DNA from: Alkalibacter rhizosphaerae | GTDB taxonomy: Bacteria > Bacillota > Clostridia > Eubacteriales > Alkalibacteraceae | Assembly: GCF_017352215.1 (NCBI RefSeq) | Contig: NZ_CP071444.1 | Span: 1,736,001-1,800,000 of the forward strand | DNA length: 64,000 nt | Direction of reading: 5' to 3' | Shown: positions 35,839 through 46,074 of the stretch, piece by piece | How positions within the stretch are numbered: position 1 is the stretch's first letter | How the letters are laid out: every line of letters starts with the position of its first letter | Notes under the pieces: generated by a model | Database searches by the model: none | Told to the model about the DNA's origin: nothing | What the model saw: the letters and a program-made list of their open reading frames with translations, nothing else | Translations under genes and position numbers: made by a program

Positions 35839-37920
35839 ATGAAAACGTATCCAACCGGCAGTATCAGAAACGTAGCAATCCTGGGGCATAGCGGCAGTGG
35901 AAAGACCACGTTGACGGAAGCCATGGCCTTTAACGCAGGGATCATTGACCGTATGGGAAAGGTGGAAGACGGATCGACCATTTCCGATTACGACAATGAG
36001 GAAATCAAACGAATGATCTCCATCAATGCCACTACCGTACCCATGGAATATGGCGGACACAAAATCAACGTGCTGGATGTTCCCGGCTATTTTGACTTTT
36101 TTGGAGAAGCAGTGAGTACCCTTCGGGTCAGCGATGCTGCTGTGCTGGTTTTGGATGCCTTGTCTGGAATTGAAGTGGGAACGGAAAAAGACTGGGAAAT
36201 GATCGAAAACGAAAACATCCCTGCCATTCTGGTCATCAACAAGATGGACCGGGAAAATGTACGATTTGAAAAAATCATGAACGACCTGAAAGAAAAGTTT
36301 GGCAACAAGGTGGTTCCTTTTGAGTTGCCTTTTGGAGAAGGACTGGACTTTAATGGCGTCATCAATGTTGTGGACATGAAAGGGCGAGAACGACGGGGAG
36401 ACCGATGCTTCGACATGGCGGTACCGGATGAATTGCAAGCGGAATTGGAGCCCTACCGGGAAATGATCATGGAGTCCGTGGCCCAAACCGATGAAGACCT
36501 GATGGAGAAATATTTTGCCGGGGAAGAATTGACCAATGCAGAGATCCATGCCGGTTTGCGCAAAGGTGTTTTAGAAGGAGAACTCATCCCCGTGTTGTGT
36601 AGTTCCGGAAGCAAAAACATCGGAGTGGAAACGCTGATGAGCATGATCATCGAATACTTCCCGTCTCCGGCGGACCTGCTGGGAGAACCCTTTACCCGAC
36701 CAAACGGAGGAGATTCCGATGTACGAAAATACGACAGCGCGGCACCAGTGGCCCTTCAGGTATTCAAGACCATTGCAGACCCCTACGTGGGCCGATTGTC
36801 CCTGTTCAAAGTCATATCCGGAACGTTAACGACAGGCATGGAATTATTGAATACAACGAAAAATAAAAAAGAAAAGATCAATCATATTTATTTGCTTCGG
36901 GGCAAAAAACAGGTGGAAGTGGAGAACCTGCAGGCAGGCGATATCGGTGCCCTGTCCAAGTTGTCCGACACCACCACGGGAGATACCCTGTGCGATCCGA
37001 AGGATCCCTTGGAGTTTCGACCGCTGGTTTTCCCGAAACCGGTCATCGCCATGGGCGTGGAACCAAAATCCAAAGGGGACGAGGACAAGATCGGAAATGG
37101 TTTTGCCAGACTCCAGGAAGAAGACCAGACCCTGCATGTTGAGCGAAATTCGGAAACGAAGCAGACCCTGATCTCCGGCTTGGGCGAGATGCACATCGAG
37201 ATCATGTGCGAAAAGCTGAAAAGCAAGTTCGGCATCGAAGTCATGCTGGAAGAACCCAAGATTCCTTATCGGGAAACCATCAAGAAAAAAGCAACGGCAG
37301 AAGGAAAACACAAGAAGCAATCCGGTGGTAGAGGCCAGTTCGGTCACGTGCACATCGATTTTGAACCCGTCGGCGACCCAAATGTGGATTTTGAGTTTGT
37401 GGACAAGGTGGTAGGCGGCGCCGTTCCAAGAAACTTTATTCCTGCAGTTGAAAAAGGGTTGCAGGATTGCATCAAGGAGGGCGTTCTGGCAAAATATCCG
37501 GTGGTTGGACTCAGGGCCACCCTGTTTGACGGATCCTTCCATGCTGTGGATTCTGACGAAATGTCCTTTAGAATGGCGGCCAATCTTGCCTACAAAAAAG
37601 GAATGAAGGAAGCCAACCCTGTTATCCTGGAACCCATTTACAAAGTGGAGATCGTGGTGCCGGAAGATTACATGGGAGACATCATGGGAGATTTGAACAA
37701 GAAGCGGGGACGCATCTTGGGAATGGAGCCCATGGAAGGCGGAAAGCAAAAGATCCTGGCGGAAGCTCCTTTTGCCGAAATGTTCAAGTATGCAACGGAA
37801 CTAAGGTCCATGACCCAGGCCAGGGGAGATTTTTCCATGGAGTTTGCCCGCTATGAAGAATTGCCTGGATCCTTGGCGGAAAAAGTGATCGCAAAAGCGG
37901 AAGAAGAGAACAATCACTAA
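35839..37920 (+). CDS. Elongation factor G-like GTPase (EF-G paralogue)
   Basis: A 693-residue protein with all EF-G domains. G1 is GHSGSGKTTLTEA rather than GHIDAGKTT; G3 is DVPGYFDF, so Tyr84 stands where canonical EF-G has the catalytic switch II His; G4 is NKMDREN. These features define the EF-G-like group, distinct from housekeeping fusA and from Tet(M). GTP hydrolysis may be slow or differently triggered. It is transcribed separately from the sigma genes; ATG 35839 follows GAGGGGGAG. The role is unknown. Confidence 0.88.
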   Translation: MKTYPTGSIRNVAILGHSGSGKTTLTEAMAFNAGIIDRMGKVEDGSTISDYDNEEIKRMISINATTVPMEYGGHKINVLDVPGYFDFFGEAVSTLRVSDAAVLVLDALSGIEVGTEKDWEMIENENIPAILVINKMDRENVRFEKIMNDLKEKFGNKVVPFELPFGEGLDFNGVINVVDMKGRERRGDRCFDMAVPDELQAELEPYREMIMESVAQTDEDLMEKYFAGEELTNAEIHAGLRKGVLEGELIPVLCSSGSKNIGVETLMSMIIEYFPSPADLLGEPFTRPNGGDSDVRKYDSAAPVALQVFKTIADPYVGRLSLFKVISGTLTTGMELLNTTKNKKEKINHIYLLRGKKQVEVENLQAGDIGALSKLSDTTTGDTLCDPKDPLEFRPLVFPKPVIAMGVEPKSKGDEDKIGNGFARLQEEDQTLHVERNSETKQTLISGLGEMHIEIMCEKLKSKFGIEVMLEEPKIPYRETIKKKATAEGKHKKQSGGRGQFGHVHIDFEPVGDPNVDFEFVDKVVGGAVPRNFIPAVEKGLQDCIKEGVLAKYPVVGLRATLFDGSFHAVDSDEMSFRMAANLAYKKGMKEANPVILEPIYKVEIVVPEDYMGDIMGDLNKKRGRILGMEPMEGGKQKILAEAPFAEMFKYATELRSMTQARGDFSMEFARYEELPGSLAEKVIAKAEEENNH

Positions 37921-37927
37921 GGAGCCG

Positions 37928-37967
37928 AACACCCTGACGGACATACCTCGCCCGCCAGGGTGTTTTT
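37928..37967 (+). terminator. Intrinsic terminator after the EF-G-like gene
   Basis: ACACCCTG pairs with CAGGGTGT, extended inward with one mismatch; T-run at 37963-37967. Confidence 0.75.
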
Positions 37968-37986
37968 GTACAAATCATGAACGATG

Positions 37987-38016
37987 GCCGCATCTCCAAC
38001 AGGATGCGGTCTTTTT
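37987..38016 (+). terminator. Second terminator hairpin upstream of the RAYT-like gene
   Basis: GCCGCATC pairs with GATGCGGT around an eight-base loop; CTTTTT follows. It insulates the next operon from the EF-G-like gene. Confidence 0.7.
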
Positions 38017-38050
38017 GCTTTACTTTTTTGGGGGATGTGATACAATGAAG

Positions 38051-38078
38051 TTGACAAAAAGAACCGTCCCTATTGACA
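38051..38078 (+). repeat. REP-like half element upstream of the RAYT-like gene
   Basis: Contains GAACCGTCCC between two TTGACA copies (38051-38056, 38073-38078). Its ACCGTCCC core is shared with the long palindrome at 51678-51723. No matching second arm is seen nearby. It may be a decayed REP/RAYT-type repeat. Confidence 0.4.
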
Positions 38079-38103
38079 ATTTGAGCGGAAAGGGTTGTGT
38101 TGC

Positions 38104-38913
38104 ATGGCGAGAATTCCGAGAAAAGAATGCAAAAGTAGATATTATCACATCCTGGTGGAAGGCCGAACGGACAAGGATATTTTTGCGGATCCCAGCGACA
38201 AGGAAAAAATGCTGGAGATCATGGAGCGGGTATTGGAAGAAAGCAACGTATCCGTATATGCCTACTGCATCATGGACAACCATGCCCACTTTATTGTTCA
38301 GGAAGGGGAAGGGGACATTTCCCGATTCATGAAGAGGATCAACGGATCTTATGCAGTATATTACAATCGCAAGTACGGAGAGCGAGGACAGGTTTTTTAC
38401 GACCGGTTCAAAAGCGAAAACATCCGGGACATGGAACATCTTATGCGGGTGATGCGTTTCATCCACAACAATCCGGTCAACAGCGGTTCTGTCCCCAAGC
38501 AACGGGATTATCCATGGAGCAGCTACCGGCAGTATGTATTGTCGATCCAACGATCGTCCCTATTGAAGAAAGAACATATTCTGGTCTGGTTTTCCCGGGA
38601 TCAGAAGGTGGCCATGGACAAATTCGTGGTATTCATGCAGGAGAAGAGCAACGACATCTATTTGGACCTGGAAGAAAGCATTGAAAAGACGGTACAAGGC
38701 ATGATTCGAAAATACTTGACAAAAAACCATCTTCAGTTGGAGGAACTTGGGTATAAAGAAAATGTATTGCATCGAGATCGATTGATCCAACTGGTCAGGG
38801 AGGTCGGCGGGTTTTCCATCCGGAAGATCGCTGATTTGCTGCAACTGAATCGAGGTACGGTGTACAACGTGTTGTCCCGGTCCAACAAACCGGGGGAGGA
38901 AAGGAATGATTGA
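38104..38913 (+). CDS. RAYT-like Y1 transposase homologue, probably domesticated
   Basis: A 269-residue Y1_Tnp (REP-associated tyrosine transposase) homologue with C-terminal HTH. The HUH metal motif is intact (His60 and His62 in MDNHAHFIV), as are the NNPVNSG and YPWSSY motifs. The nucleophilic tyrosine, normally in R-Y-I-H-x-N-P-V, is Phe119 (MRFIHNNPV), so strand transfer chemistry should be lost. The C-terminus holds IRKIADLLQLNRGTVYNVL, a helix-turn-helix. The gene heads mcsA-mcsB-clpC in the place usual for ctsR and overlaps mcsA by 8 bp. ATG 38104 follows GGAAAGGG. A regulatory role is an inference. Confidence 0.8.
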   Translation: MARIPRKECKSRYYHILVEGRTDKDIFADPSDKEKMLEIMERVLEESNVSVYAYCIMDNHAHFIVQEGEGDISRFMKRINGSYAVYYNRKYGERGQVFYDRFKSENIRDMEHLMRVMRFIHNNPVNSGSVPKQRDYPWSSYRQYVLSIQRSSLLKKEHILVWFSRDQKVAMDKFVVFMQEKSNDIYLDLEESIEKTVQGMIRKYLTKNHLQLEELGYKENVLHRDRLIQLVREVGGFSIRKIADLLQLNRGTVYNVLSRSNKPGEERND

Positions 38914-39421
38914 AGTGCTGTGCGACAACTGCAAAGAACGACAAGCCACCATTCATATCACCAAAATAATCAACGGACAAAAAAAAGAACATCATTTGTG
39001 CGACCAATGCACTTCTTTGGATAAATTGGGGAAGGAAGCATTTGATTATACAGGGTTCATTTCCGATGTTGCAAACGACGGCAAAAGAAATCCGTCCAAA
39101 GAGCAACCGGGGGAACGGACATGCAGTCGATGCGGAATGACCTATGAATTTTTTCGAAAGCATGGAAAATTTGGTTGTGGAGAGTGCTACGACGCCTTTG
39201 AACCAATGATCGTTCCCATGATCCGACGGATGCACGGCAAAGACCGGCATATCGGCAAAGTGATCAAAAACGGCGATCGAATGTTCCAGCGAAAGCGGGA
39301 ACTGGAAGTCCTTCAGGCAAAATTGGACGAGGCAGTGGAAAAGGAAGAATATGAAATGGCGGCCCAATATCGGGACCAGATCAAAGCACTGGTCAGCCAG
39401 ACGGAAGAAGTAGAGGACTGA
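38906..39421 (+). CDS. mcsA: McsA, activator of the protein arginine kinase
   Basis: A 171-residue zinc protein with CxxC pairs (CDNCKE, CDQC, CSRCG, CGEC) and a C-terminal UVR motif (LQAKLDEAVEKEEYEMAAQYRDQI split across the tail). It stimulates McsB and helps target regulators to ClpCP. It starts inside the end of the RAYT-like gene with GGGGGAGG upstream, so translation is coupled to that gene. Confidence 0.92.
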   Translation: MIEVLCDNCKERQATIHITKIINGQKKEHHLCDQCTSLDKLGKEAFDYTGFISDVANDGKRNPSKEQPGERTCSRCGMTYEFFRKHGKFGCGECYDAFEPMIVPMIRRMHGKDRHIGKVIKNGDRMFQRKRELEVLQAKLDEAVEKEEYEMAAQYRDQIKALVSQTEEVED

Positions 39422-39437
39422 GAAGGAGGACGAGACC

Positions 39438-40469
39438 ATGGGATCATGGAAGAATGAGGACAAGGAGCGGGACATCGTCATCAGCAGCAGGGTGCGGCTC
39501 GCTCGAAACATCAAAGACATGCCTTTTCCGGTATTGCTTCCGGAAAACCGGGCCCGACATTTGACCAAGACCATCGAGGAATGTTTGAATTCCAACGAAG
39601 GGTTGGCAACGACTTTCAAGAAATTTGACCTGTCGGAGCTGAAAAACAATGAAAAGCGGGTCTTGGTGGAAAAACACCTGATCAGCCGGGAATTGGGGAC
39701 CCACTGGGGAGCTGCCGTATTTATCAACGACGGGGAAGATTTGAGCATCATGGTCAACGAAGAAGATCATATTCGGATCCAGTGCATTTTGGACGGGTTT
39801 CAATTATACAACACCTATGAGCAGGCAGACAAAATGGACGACGTCCTGGAAGGATGCATGGAATTTTCCTTTCACGAGCGATTTGGTTATCTGACTTCCT
39901 GTCCCACCAATGCAGGAACGGGAATGCGGGCTTCCGTCATGCTCCACTTGCCGTCCATGACACTGAACAACCAGATCCACTCCATGATGATGACATTATC
40001 CAAATTTGGATTGACCATTCGAGGGATCCATGGAGAGGGTACCCAGGCCTTGGGTGATCTTTATCAGATCTCCAATCAAAACACCATGGGAGTTACAGAG
40101 CATGAGATCATCGATACCCTTCATGATGTAGCCAGGGAGATCATTAAAAAAGAAAGAGATCTGCGTTATGACATCTTGCAAAACAATCGGATCTATTTGG
40201 AAGACAAGATTTATCGGGCCTACGGGATCTTATCCAATGCCAGGTCCATCAATTCGGAAGAGAGCATGAAGCTTTTGTCTTTGGTACGTCTGGGAGCAGA
40301 TCTGGAACTGTTGGATCAAAAGCTGTCGGTGATCAATCGGCTCTTGCTGGACATCCAGCCGGGGATCTTGGCCAGTACCTATGGAGAAGCCATGAACGAC
40401 ATGGAAAGAGACCGGGTGCGGGCGGAACACATACGAAGAGAGTTAATGGAAAAAACAATAGAAGAATAG
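39438..40469 (+). CDS. mcsB: Protein arginine kinase McsB
   Basis: A 343-residue guanido-kinase-like enzyme that phosphorylates arginine in misfolded or regulatory proteins, marking them for ClpCP. Phosphagen-kinase features are visible: [18 protein letters not shown] at the N-terminus, the catalytic loop [19 protein letters not shown] and the C-terminal pArg-binding region. Together with mcsA and clpC it forms the class III heat-shock operon; normally CtsR is its repressor and target. Confidence 0.95.
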   Translation: MGSWKNEDKERDIVISSRVRLARNIKDMPFPVLLPENRARHLTKTIEECLNSNEGLATTFKKFDLSELKNNEKRVLVEKHLISRELGTHWGAAVFINDGEDLSIMVNEEDHIRIQCILDGFQLYNTYEQADKMDDVLEGCMEFSFHERFGYLTSCPTNAGTGMRASVMLHLPSMTLNNQIHSMMMTLSKFGLTIRGIHGEGTQALGDLYQISNQNTMGVTEHEIIDTLHDVAREIIKKERDLRYDILQNNRIYLEDKIYRAYGILSNARSINSEESMKLLSLVRLGADLELLDQKLSVINRLLLDIQPGILASTYGEAMNDMERDRVRAEHIRRELMEKTIEE

Positions 40470-40480
40470 GAGGAAGTGAC

Positions 40481-42916
40481 ATGGCCATATTTGGACGATT
40501 TACAGAAAAGGCACAAAAGGTATTGATGCTCTCCCAAGAGGAGGCCAAAAAACTAAACCACAATTATATCGGTTCGGAACATTTGCTGCTGGGTCTGATC
40601 CAGGAAGGAGAAGGTATTGCAGCTGTTGCTCTGAAGAACCTGGGAGTCCAATACGAGAAAGCATCCATGCAGATCGAGACCCTTTTGGGACGTGGCGAAG
40701 ATCAGGTAGAGGAGATCATAGGATACACCCCGCGCACCAAGAAGATTTTGGAGTTAAGTCTGATGGAGGCTAGGGCCCTCAATCAAAGCTATATCGGAAC
40801 GGAGCATATCCTACTGGGATTGGTTCGGGAAGGGGAAGGGATCGGTGCAAAAATACTCAGCGATCTGGGATTGGATTTTGAAAAGATCCGGGAAGAGATC
40901 GTGAAGCTGATGAACACATCCAGCAACCAGGCCCCCAAAGCCCAACAGGCAAAAAACAGCAACACGAAAAATTTGGACAAATACGGAAGAGATTTGACCG
41001 CCATGGCCGATGAAGGTCGACTGGACCCGGTCATCGGACGAGACAAGGAGATCCAGAGGGTGATCCAAATCTTGAGCAGGCGGACAAAAAACAATCCGGT
41101 CCTCATAGGGGAACCCGGCGTTGGTAAAACTGCGGTGGCGGAAGGCTTGGCTCAAAAGATCGCTTCGGGAGACATACCGGAAAATCTGAAAGACAAAAGA
41201 GTGGTCTCCCTGGATCTGTCATCCATGGTCGCCGGGGCAAAATATCGGGGAGAATTTGAAGATCGCCTGAAAAACACTATGGAAGAGATTCTGGAGGACG
41301 GCAACATCCTTTTGTTCATCGACGAAATGCATACCATCATCGGTGCAGGAGCTGCAGAAGGGGCCATCGATGCATCCAATATCATGAAACCGGCTTTGGC
41401 CAGGGGAGAATTGCAGGCTATAGGAGCCACCACCCTGGATGAATACCGAAAACACGTGGAAAAGGATGCAGCCTTGGAACGGCGTTTTCAGCCGGTGGAC
41501 GTTGGTGAACCCACCAAGGAAGAAGCGGTGGAGATCCTTCGAGGTCTACGGGATCGATACGAAGCCCATCACAAAGTGACCATCACCGACGAAGCCCTGG
41601 AGGCGGCGGTGGAATTATCGGATCGCTACATCAACGACCGATATTTGCCGGACAAGGCCATCGATCTTATCGATGAAGCGGCATCCAGGATCCGCCTCAA
41701 CATGTTGACGGCTCCGCCGGACATCAAGGAATTGGAAGAGCAGATCGAGAGATACCAGCAGGAAAAGGAAGAAGCGGTAGCAGCTCAGGATTATGAAAAA
41801 GCCGCCCAGATCCGGGATTTGGAAAACAAGGCGAAAAACAAGCTGGAAGAAGTGACCATGAATTGGAAAAATAAAAACAACATAGGGGCTGCAGGAGAAG
41901 TTGTCGCAGACGACATCGCACAAATCGTATCCATTTGGACCGGAGTTCCGGTGAAAAAACTGGCCCAGGAAGAATCGGAAAAACTGTTGAACATGGAGGA
42001 GGTCCTCCACAAGCGGGTCGTAGGGCAGGATGAAGCGGTGAAAGCCGTGTCTAAAGCCATCAGAAGGGCCAGAGTAGGGTTGAAAGACCCCAAGAGGCCC
42101 ATAGGTTCCTTCGTGTTCTTGGGACCGACTGGTGTAGGAAAAACTGAGCTGAGCAAGGCTCTGGCGCAAATCATGTTTGGCGATGAAGACAACATGATCC
42201 GCATCGACATGTCGGAATATATGGAAAAACATGCCGTGTCCCGTCTGATTGGATCCCCTCCGGGATATGTGGGGTATGATGAAGGCGGACAATTGACGGA
42301 AAAGGTGAGACGAAAGCCCTACTCGGTCATTTTACTGGATGAGATCGAGAAAGCGCACCCGGACGTATTCAATATTTTGCTGCAGATCCTGGAAGACGGT
42401 CGATTGACCGACGGCAAAGGGAGAACGGTGGATTTTAAAAATACCGTCGTCATCATGACATCCAATGTAGGGGCTCATACCATCAAAAAAGGAAAGACAT
42501 TGGGCTTTTCCGCATCACAGACCCAGAATCAGGATGAATACGACAAAATGAAAGAAAACATTTTAGAGGAATTGCGACGAACCTTCCGTCCGGAGTTCAT
42601 CAACCGGTTGGATGAAGTGATCGTATTCCACCAGCTGGACGACAAGCATATCGGGGACATCATTGAGATCCTTTTGGAACAGTTGTCCAAACGATTGAAA
42701 GATTTGGAGATCGACTTGTCATTCACCGATGAAGTCAAGCATTATTTGGCTGAAAAAGGAACCAATTTGGAATATGGGGCAAGACCCTTGCGCCGTACCA
42801 TCCAGAAGGAAGTAGAAGACCGATTGTCCGAGGAATTGCTTCTGGGCACGGTCATCAAAGGTCAATCCATCGAAGTGGCACTTGAAGATGGGAAGCTGAC
42901 GTTTTATAATAAGTAG
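40481..42916 (+). CDS. clpC: ATP-dependent Clp protease ATP-binding subunit ClpC
   Basis: An 811-residue Hsp100 unfoldase. Order: double Clp_N repeat (1-145), AAA1 with Walker [14 protein letters not shown], middle domain with a UVR-like helix (about 420-460), AAA2 with Walker [15 protein letters not shown], and C-terminal D2-small domain. It partners ClpP and is activated by McsB or adaptors. It is the last gene of the operon; a strong terminator follows. Confidence 0.97.
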   Translation: MAIFGRFTEKAQKVLMLSQEEAKKLNHNYIGSEHLLLGLIQEGEGIAAVALKNLGVQYEKASMQIETLLGRGEDQVEEIIGYTPRTKKILELSLMEARALNQSYIGTEHILLGLVREGEGIGAKILSDLGLDFEKIREEIVKLMNTSSNQAPKAQQAKNSNTKNLDKYGRDLTAMADEGRLDPVIGRDKEIQRVIQILSRRTKNNPVLIGEPGVGKTAVAEGLAQKIASGDIPENLKDKRVVSLDLSSMVAGAKYRGEFEDRLKNTMEEILEDGNILLFIDEMHTIIGAGAAEGAIDASNIMKPALARGELQAIGATTLDEYRKHVEKDAALERRFQPVDVGEPTKEEAVEILRGLRDRYEAHHKVTITDEALEAAVELSDRYINDRYLPDKAIDLIDEAASRIRLNMLTAPPDIKELEEQIERYQQEKEEAVAAQDYEKAAQIRDLENKAKNKLEEVTMNWKNKNNIGAAGEVVADDIAQIVSIWTGVPVKKLAQEESEKLLNMEEVLHKRVVGQDEAVKAVSKAIRRARVGLKDPKRPIGSFVFLGPTGVGKTELSKALAQIMFGDEDNMIRIDMSEYMEKHAVSRLIGSPPGYVGYDEGGQLTEKVRRKPYSVILLDEIEKAHPDVFNILLQILEDGRLTDGKGRTVDFKNTVVIMTSNVGAHTIKKGKTLGFSASQTQNQDEYDKMKENILEELRRTFRPEFINRLDEVIVFHQLDDKHIGDIIEILLEQLSKRLKDLEIDLSFTDEVKHYLAEKGTNLEYGARPLRRTIQKEVEDRLSEELLLGTVIKGQSIEVALEDGKLTFYNK

Positions 42917-42922
42917 TAGACA

Positions 42923-42955
42923 ACGGCTCCGGTTGTACCGGAGCCGTATTTTTTT
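42923..42955 (+). terminator. Intrinsic terminator after clpC
   Basis: Ten-bp perfect GC-rich stem (42923-42932 with 42938-42947), five-base loop, then seven T. Confidence 0.9.
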
Positions 42956-42967
42956 AGGAGGGATCTC

Positions 42968-43972
42968 ATGTCCACCAAGGACCGCATCGCATCGATTTTA
43001 GAACAAGATCCGGGGAAAGTGATCTCCGGCGCTGCATTGGCGAGAGAATTGAAGATCAGCAGGACGGCTGTCTGGAAACACATGCAGGTCTTGATGGAGG
43101 AAGGTTATCCCGTCAAGGCTGTTCCCAATAAAGGGTATGTGTTGGAAGAGACCACAGATCGCCTGTCGGAGGCCTTGATCCGAAATCGTCTGAAGTGTCC
43201 GTCCTTTTCCAGGATCGTCCACGTTCATAAAAGCCTGGACTCCACCAACGAGACGGGAAAGATGCTGGCCAGGGACGGGGAAGCTCATGGTACCTTGGTG
43301 GTGGCGGACGAGCAGGTCCAGGGTAAGGGACGTCGGGGGAAAACCTTTTTTTCTCCTTCCGGCAAAGGGATCTATATGAGTATCCTGCTTCGGCCGGATA
43401 TTGTGCCGGAAGAAGCCCTTCATTTGACCATACAGGCAGCCGTTGCCGTAACCGATGTACTGGAGGAGCTGTTTCCGGCAGACGAGAGGTCTGCCATACA
43501 AATAAAGTGGGTCAACGATGTGTACATACATGAACGGAAAGTGGCGGGGATCTTGACGGAGGCGGCCATGGAAATGGAAAGCGGCAAGATGGACTATGTT
43601 GTCGTCGGCATTGGCGTCAATGTGGTGGGTGAGATCTCGGACCTGCCGGAATCCATTCGTTCCACGGCAGGTTTCCTGTCTGAGCATCTCCGCAAGGTTC
43701 CCTCCAGAAATGAATTGATCGCAGCCATCGCCAATCGACTGGAGGAGCTGATCACCAATGAAGAATTCACAAGGACCATCCAGCGTTATGCGGCAAAAAG
43801 CTATCTGACGGGGAAAACCGTCCAACTCATGCAAAACGGTGGGATCCGCAGGGGAATTGTTGCCGGTATCGATGAAAAGGGCCGGTTGGTGATGAATTAT
43901 GAAGACGGGTCCAGAGGGGTGGTACACTCCGGTGAGGTGGAACTGCTCAAAGATGGAAAAGTCAACAAGTAA
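42968..43972 (+). CDS. birA: Bifunctional biotin-protein ligase / biotin operon repressor
   Basis: A 334-residue protein. N-terminal winged helix (about 1-65; ISGAALARELKISRTAVWKH) for DNA binding, then the catalytic domain with the biotin loop GKGRRGKTFFSP and the lysine in IKWVNDVYI, and a C-terminal SH3-like domain. It biotinylates pyruvate carboxylase in this window and, by family knowledge, represses biotin uptake or synthesis genes. Confidence 0.94.
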   Translation: MSTKDRIASILEQDPGKVISGAALARELKISRTAVWKHMQVLMEEGYPVKAVPNKGYVLEETTDRLSEALIRNRLKCPSFSRIVHVHKSLDSTNETGKMLARDGEAHGTLVVADEQVQGKGRRGKTFFSPSGKGIYMSILLRPDIVPEEALHLTIQAAVAVTDVLEELFPADERSAIQIKWVNDVYIHERKVAGILTEAAMEMESGKMDYVVVGIGVNVVGEISDLPESIRSTAGFLSEHLRKVPSRNELIAAIANRLEELITNEEFTRTIQRYAAKSYLTGKTVQLMQNGGIRRGIVAGIDEKGRLVMNYEDGSRGVVHSGEVELLKDGKVNK

Positions 43973-44059
43973 ACTTTAGGTAAACATTGCGGATTTTGGT
44001 TGAAGAGAGATCCCAAAATGGTTAGAATGATATAAACGCTACAACAAGGGAGTTTGACC

Positions 44060-45205
44060 ATGCAAGCTGGATTGATTTTATTGATGGCATCGCCGTATAC
44101 GGCCTATTTGCCGCTGATCTACATGAGCCTTCAGTGGTGGAAGGATCGTAAAGAAGGACCATGGAGCGGGATCCATAAAAGTCTCGCTCTTTTATGCGTG
44201 TTTTCTTTTTTGGCCGCCGCCATCAACCAAAGCTTGCCTTCTTTTATAGGAAGCCTGGGGCTCTTGTTTTTAGTGGGAGCCTCATGGCGCGTCCAGCAAA
44301 CCATTCAGGATGAAAACAGAGCCCATGAGGTACTGGTAGCCATCTGGCAGGTCGGAATGGTCACCGGCATACTGGGGTTGGTGGAAAAAGCCTTGTCCTA
44401 TATGGTGGACATGACATGGGTGGGAAGCTGGTTTTGGAGTCCCAACTTCATCCCCAGTGCGGAAAACTACCGCATCTATGCAACCTATGGAAATCCCAAT
44501 GTGACCGGTATGGTGTTTGGTTGGCTCCTGCTGGTCTCCGTTTACCTTTGGGATACGGAACTGGGAAAAAAAAGTCGATATTTGTTGGGAATCATGGTTT
44601 TTGGCACCGCCGTCATTGCAACAGGATCAAAAGGAGCCACCGTGGCCATGCTGGCTGCATTGGTGGTTTATGGCATTTTATCGAAGAACAAGACCCTTCG
44701 GCGGATCTTGCTGCTGTCTTTTGCCGCCGTTGTCGTGTTGGCCCTCCTCAGTCCGGAGATCAACCACAAGGTCCACAGCAAAAGGGTGGACTGGTGGATC
44801 GAAAGCTTTGCATTTATTTTTCAGCGTCCATGGACCGGTTGGGGCATATGGGGAGCCATGGATCACTTGGGCAACATTCATAGCCACAATGCTTGGATCT
44901 CTCTGCTTTTTTTCTTCGGGATCCCGGGATTTGTCGCCTATCTTTGGTGGAAAGGTCTCTTGTATCGAAGGCTGCTCCTCTTTTTTAAAGGAGGTTCTCG
45001 TCTGGCCATTTTACTGATCGCATCCCAGGCCTTTTTCGTTGTTCAAGGAATCGTTGATTTCACATGGATGACACCCCAAGGTGGAGCGTTGTTTTTTGGA
45101 TTGTGCGGAATAACGGCCGGATTGACGGAGAATCAAGGGACGTCTGGAAAAGTGTCAAAAACGAGGGCACAAAAACGTTCTGGAAAAAAGATAAGAATCG
45201 GATGA
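44060..45205 (+). CDS. O-antigen ligase-like (Wzy_C) membrane protein
   Basis: A 381-residue polytopic protein with about ten hydrophobic segments and the large extracytoplasmic loop typical of the O-antigen ligase/polymerase group (ATYGNPNVTGMVFGW and GWGIWGAMDHLGNIHSHNAW, the latter matching the conserved H-N motif). Such enzymes transfer or polymerise surface glycans. No glycan cluster adjoins it. ATG 44060 is well spaced from AAGGGAG; the TTG at 44054 is too close. Basic C-terminal tail. Confidence 0.75.
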   Translation: MQAGLILLMASPYTAYLPLIYMSLQWWKDRKEGPWSGIHKSLALLCVFSFLAAAINQSLPSFIGSLGLLFLVGASWRVQQTIQDENRAHEVLVAIWQVGMVTGILGLVEKALSYMVDMTWVGSWFWSPNFIPSAENYRIYATYGNPNVTGMVFGWLLLVSVYLWDTELGKKSRYLLGIMVFGTAVIATGSKGATVAMLAALVVYGILSKNKTLRRILLLSFAAVVVLALLSPEINHKVHSKRVDWWIESFAFIFQRPWTGWGIWGAMDHLGNIHSHNAWISLLFFFGIPGFVAYLWWKGLLYRRLLLFFKGGSRLAILLIASQAFFVVQGIVDFTWMTPQGGALFFGLCGITAGLTENQGTSGKVSKTRAQKRSGKKIRIG

Positions 45206-45235
45206 AGTTATTTCATGGGATACTTCCACATGTTC

Positions 45236-45273
45236 AAGGCCTGCCTTTCATAATGAAAGGCAGGCCTTTGTTT
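45236..45273. terminator. Bidirectional terminator between convergent genes
   Basis: Fourteen-bp stem AAGGCCTG.../...CAGGCCTT (45236-45249 with 45255-45268), five-base loop, TTTGTTT after it on the plus strand. Confidence 0.85.
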
Positions 45274-45883
45274 AAAATTTTGTGTATGCGTTTAGCATTT
45301 CCGCAGATTCCAACTCGTTGAATAATTGAGCGGATATTGTCTTTTGATGCCGGGTCATTCGGTAATCACCCAGACGACCGCTGTAAACCAGTTTCAGGGA
45401 TGTAGCAGTCATAAAATCTCCGGGAGTAACAAAAACGCAAGGTTTTGCAAATAAAGGGATCCCGCTATATTCGAAAATGGAAGCGACAAACTGGGAACAG
45501 AAGAAAGCGTCGTTTCGCTCGATGTTCACATGAAACATCACTCCCAACAATCCCAAAAGGTTGTAGCGATAATTTTCCTGGTTGAGTTCAAATTTGCGGA
45601 TGTATTCCCTCACCCGCCAATAGGCCATGATATCGGAGCAATCCAACTCGTAAATGGCGCAGTTGGCATTGCGAAAAAGCATGTGATCGATATTTTCCCG
45701 CACAAACCCACCGATAATTGGATTGTTCATCTTCTTTCGGCCGAAACTGAACACTTCATTCAATTCTGGATCAAAAGCGATGGAAACATGGTTGTAGGGA
45801 TCCTTGGTGTACATCTTGATCAATCGGTTTAAAACAGTACCTGTATCTGTCAATAAAATGTAGAGTTTATCATTGGTTTTCAT
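45272..45883 (-). CDS. Permuted NlpC/P60-superfamily (YiiX-like) protein
   Basis: A 203-residue protein without signal peptide. The papain-like motifs occur in permuted order: His in DPYNHVSIAFD near residue 30 and the nucleophile Cys in FFCSQFVASIFE near residue 130, as in YiiX/YaeF (DUF830-like) hydrolases. Family members are predicted peptidases or amidases, often on lipids or peptidoglycan fragments. The gene is alone; SD GAGG precedes ATG 45883. Confidence 0.7.
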   Translation of the reverse strand: MKTNDKLYILLTDTGTVLNRLIKMYTKDPYNHVSIAFDPELNEVFSFGRKKMNNPIIGGFVRENIDHMLFRNANCAIYELDCSDIMAYWRVREYIRKFELNQENYRYNLLGLLGVMFHVNIERNDAFFCSQFVASIFEYSGIPLFAKPCVFVTPGDFMTATSLKLVYSGRLGDYRMTRHQKTISAQLFNELESAEMLNAYTKF

Positions 45884-46074
45884 GTTGACCTCTTTTTATT
45901 TAGCATTAGTGGAATTATTATATCAAAAACCATAGGATTGGTAAAGAAAAACACGCAGGAAGGTATTCTTAACAATTTCTGAAGGATCTGCTTCAATTCA
46001 AGGAAACCGGGTTTGCAGATCGCAAAAATCGGGTACCTAATGAAGAAGAAAGACTTGTGAGAGGAGCTGAACCA

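Noticed and set aside
35839-37920. Tetracycline-resistance ribosomal protection protein
   Set aside because: The P-loop and switch II match the EF-G-like group, not Tet(M).
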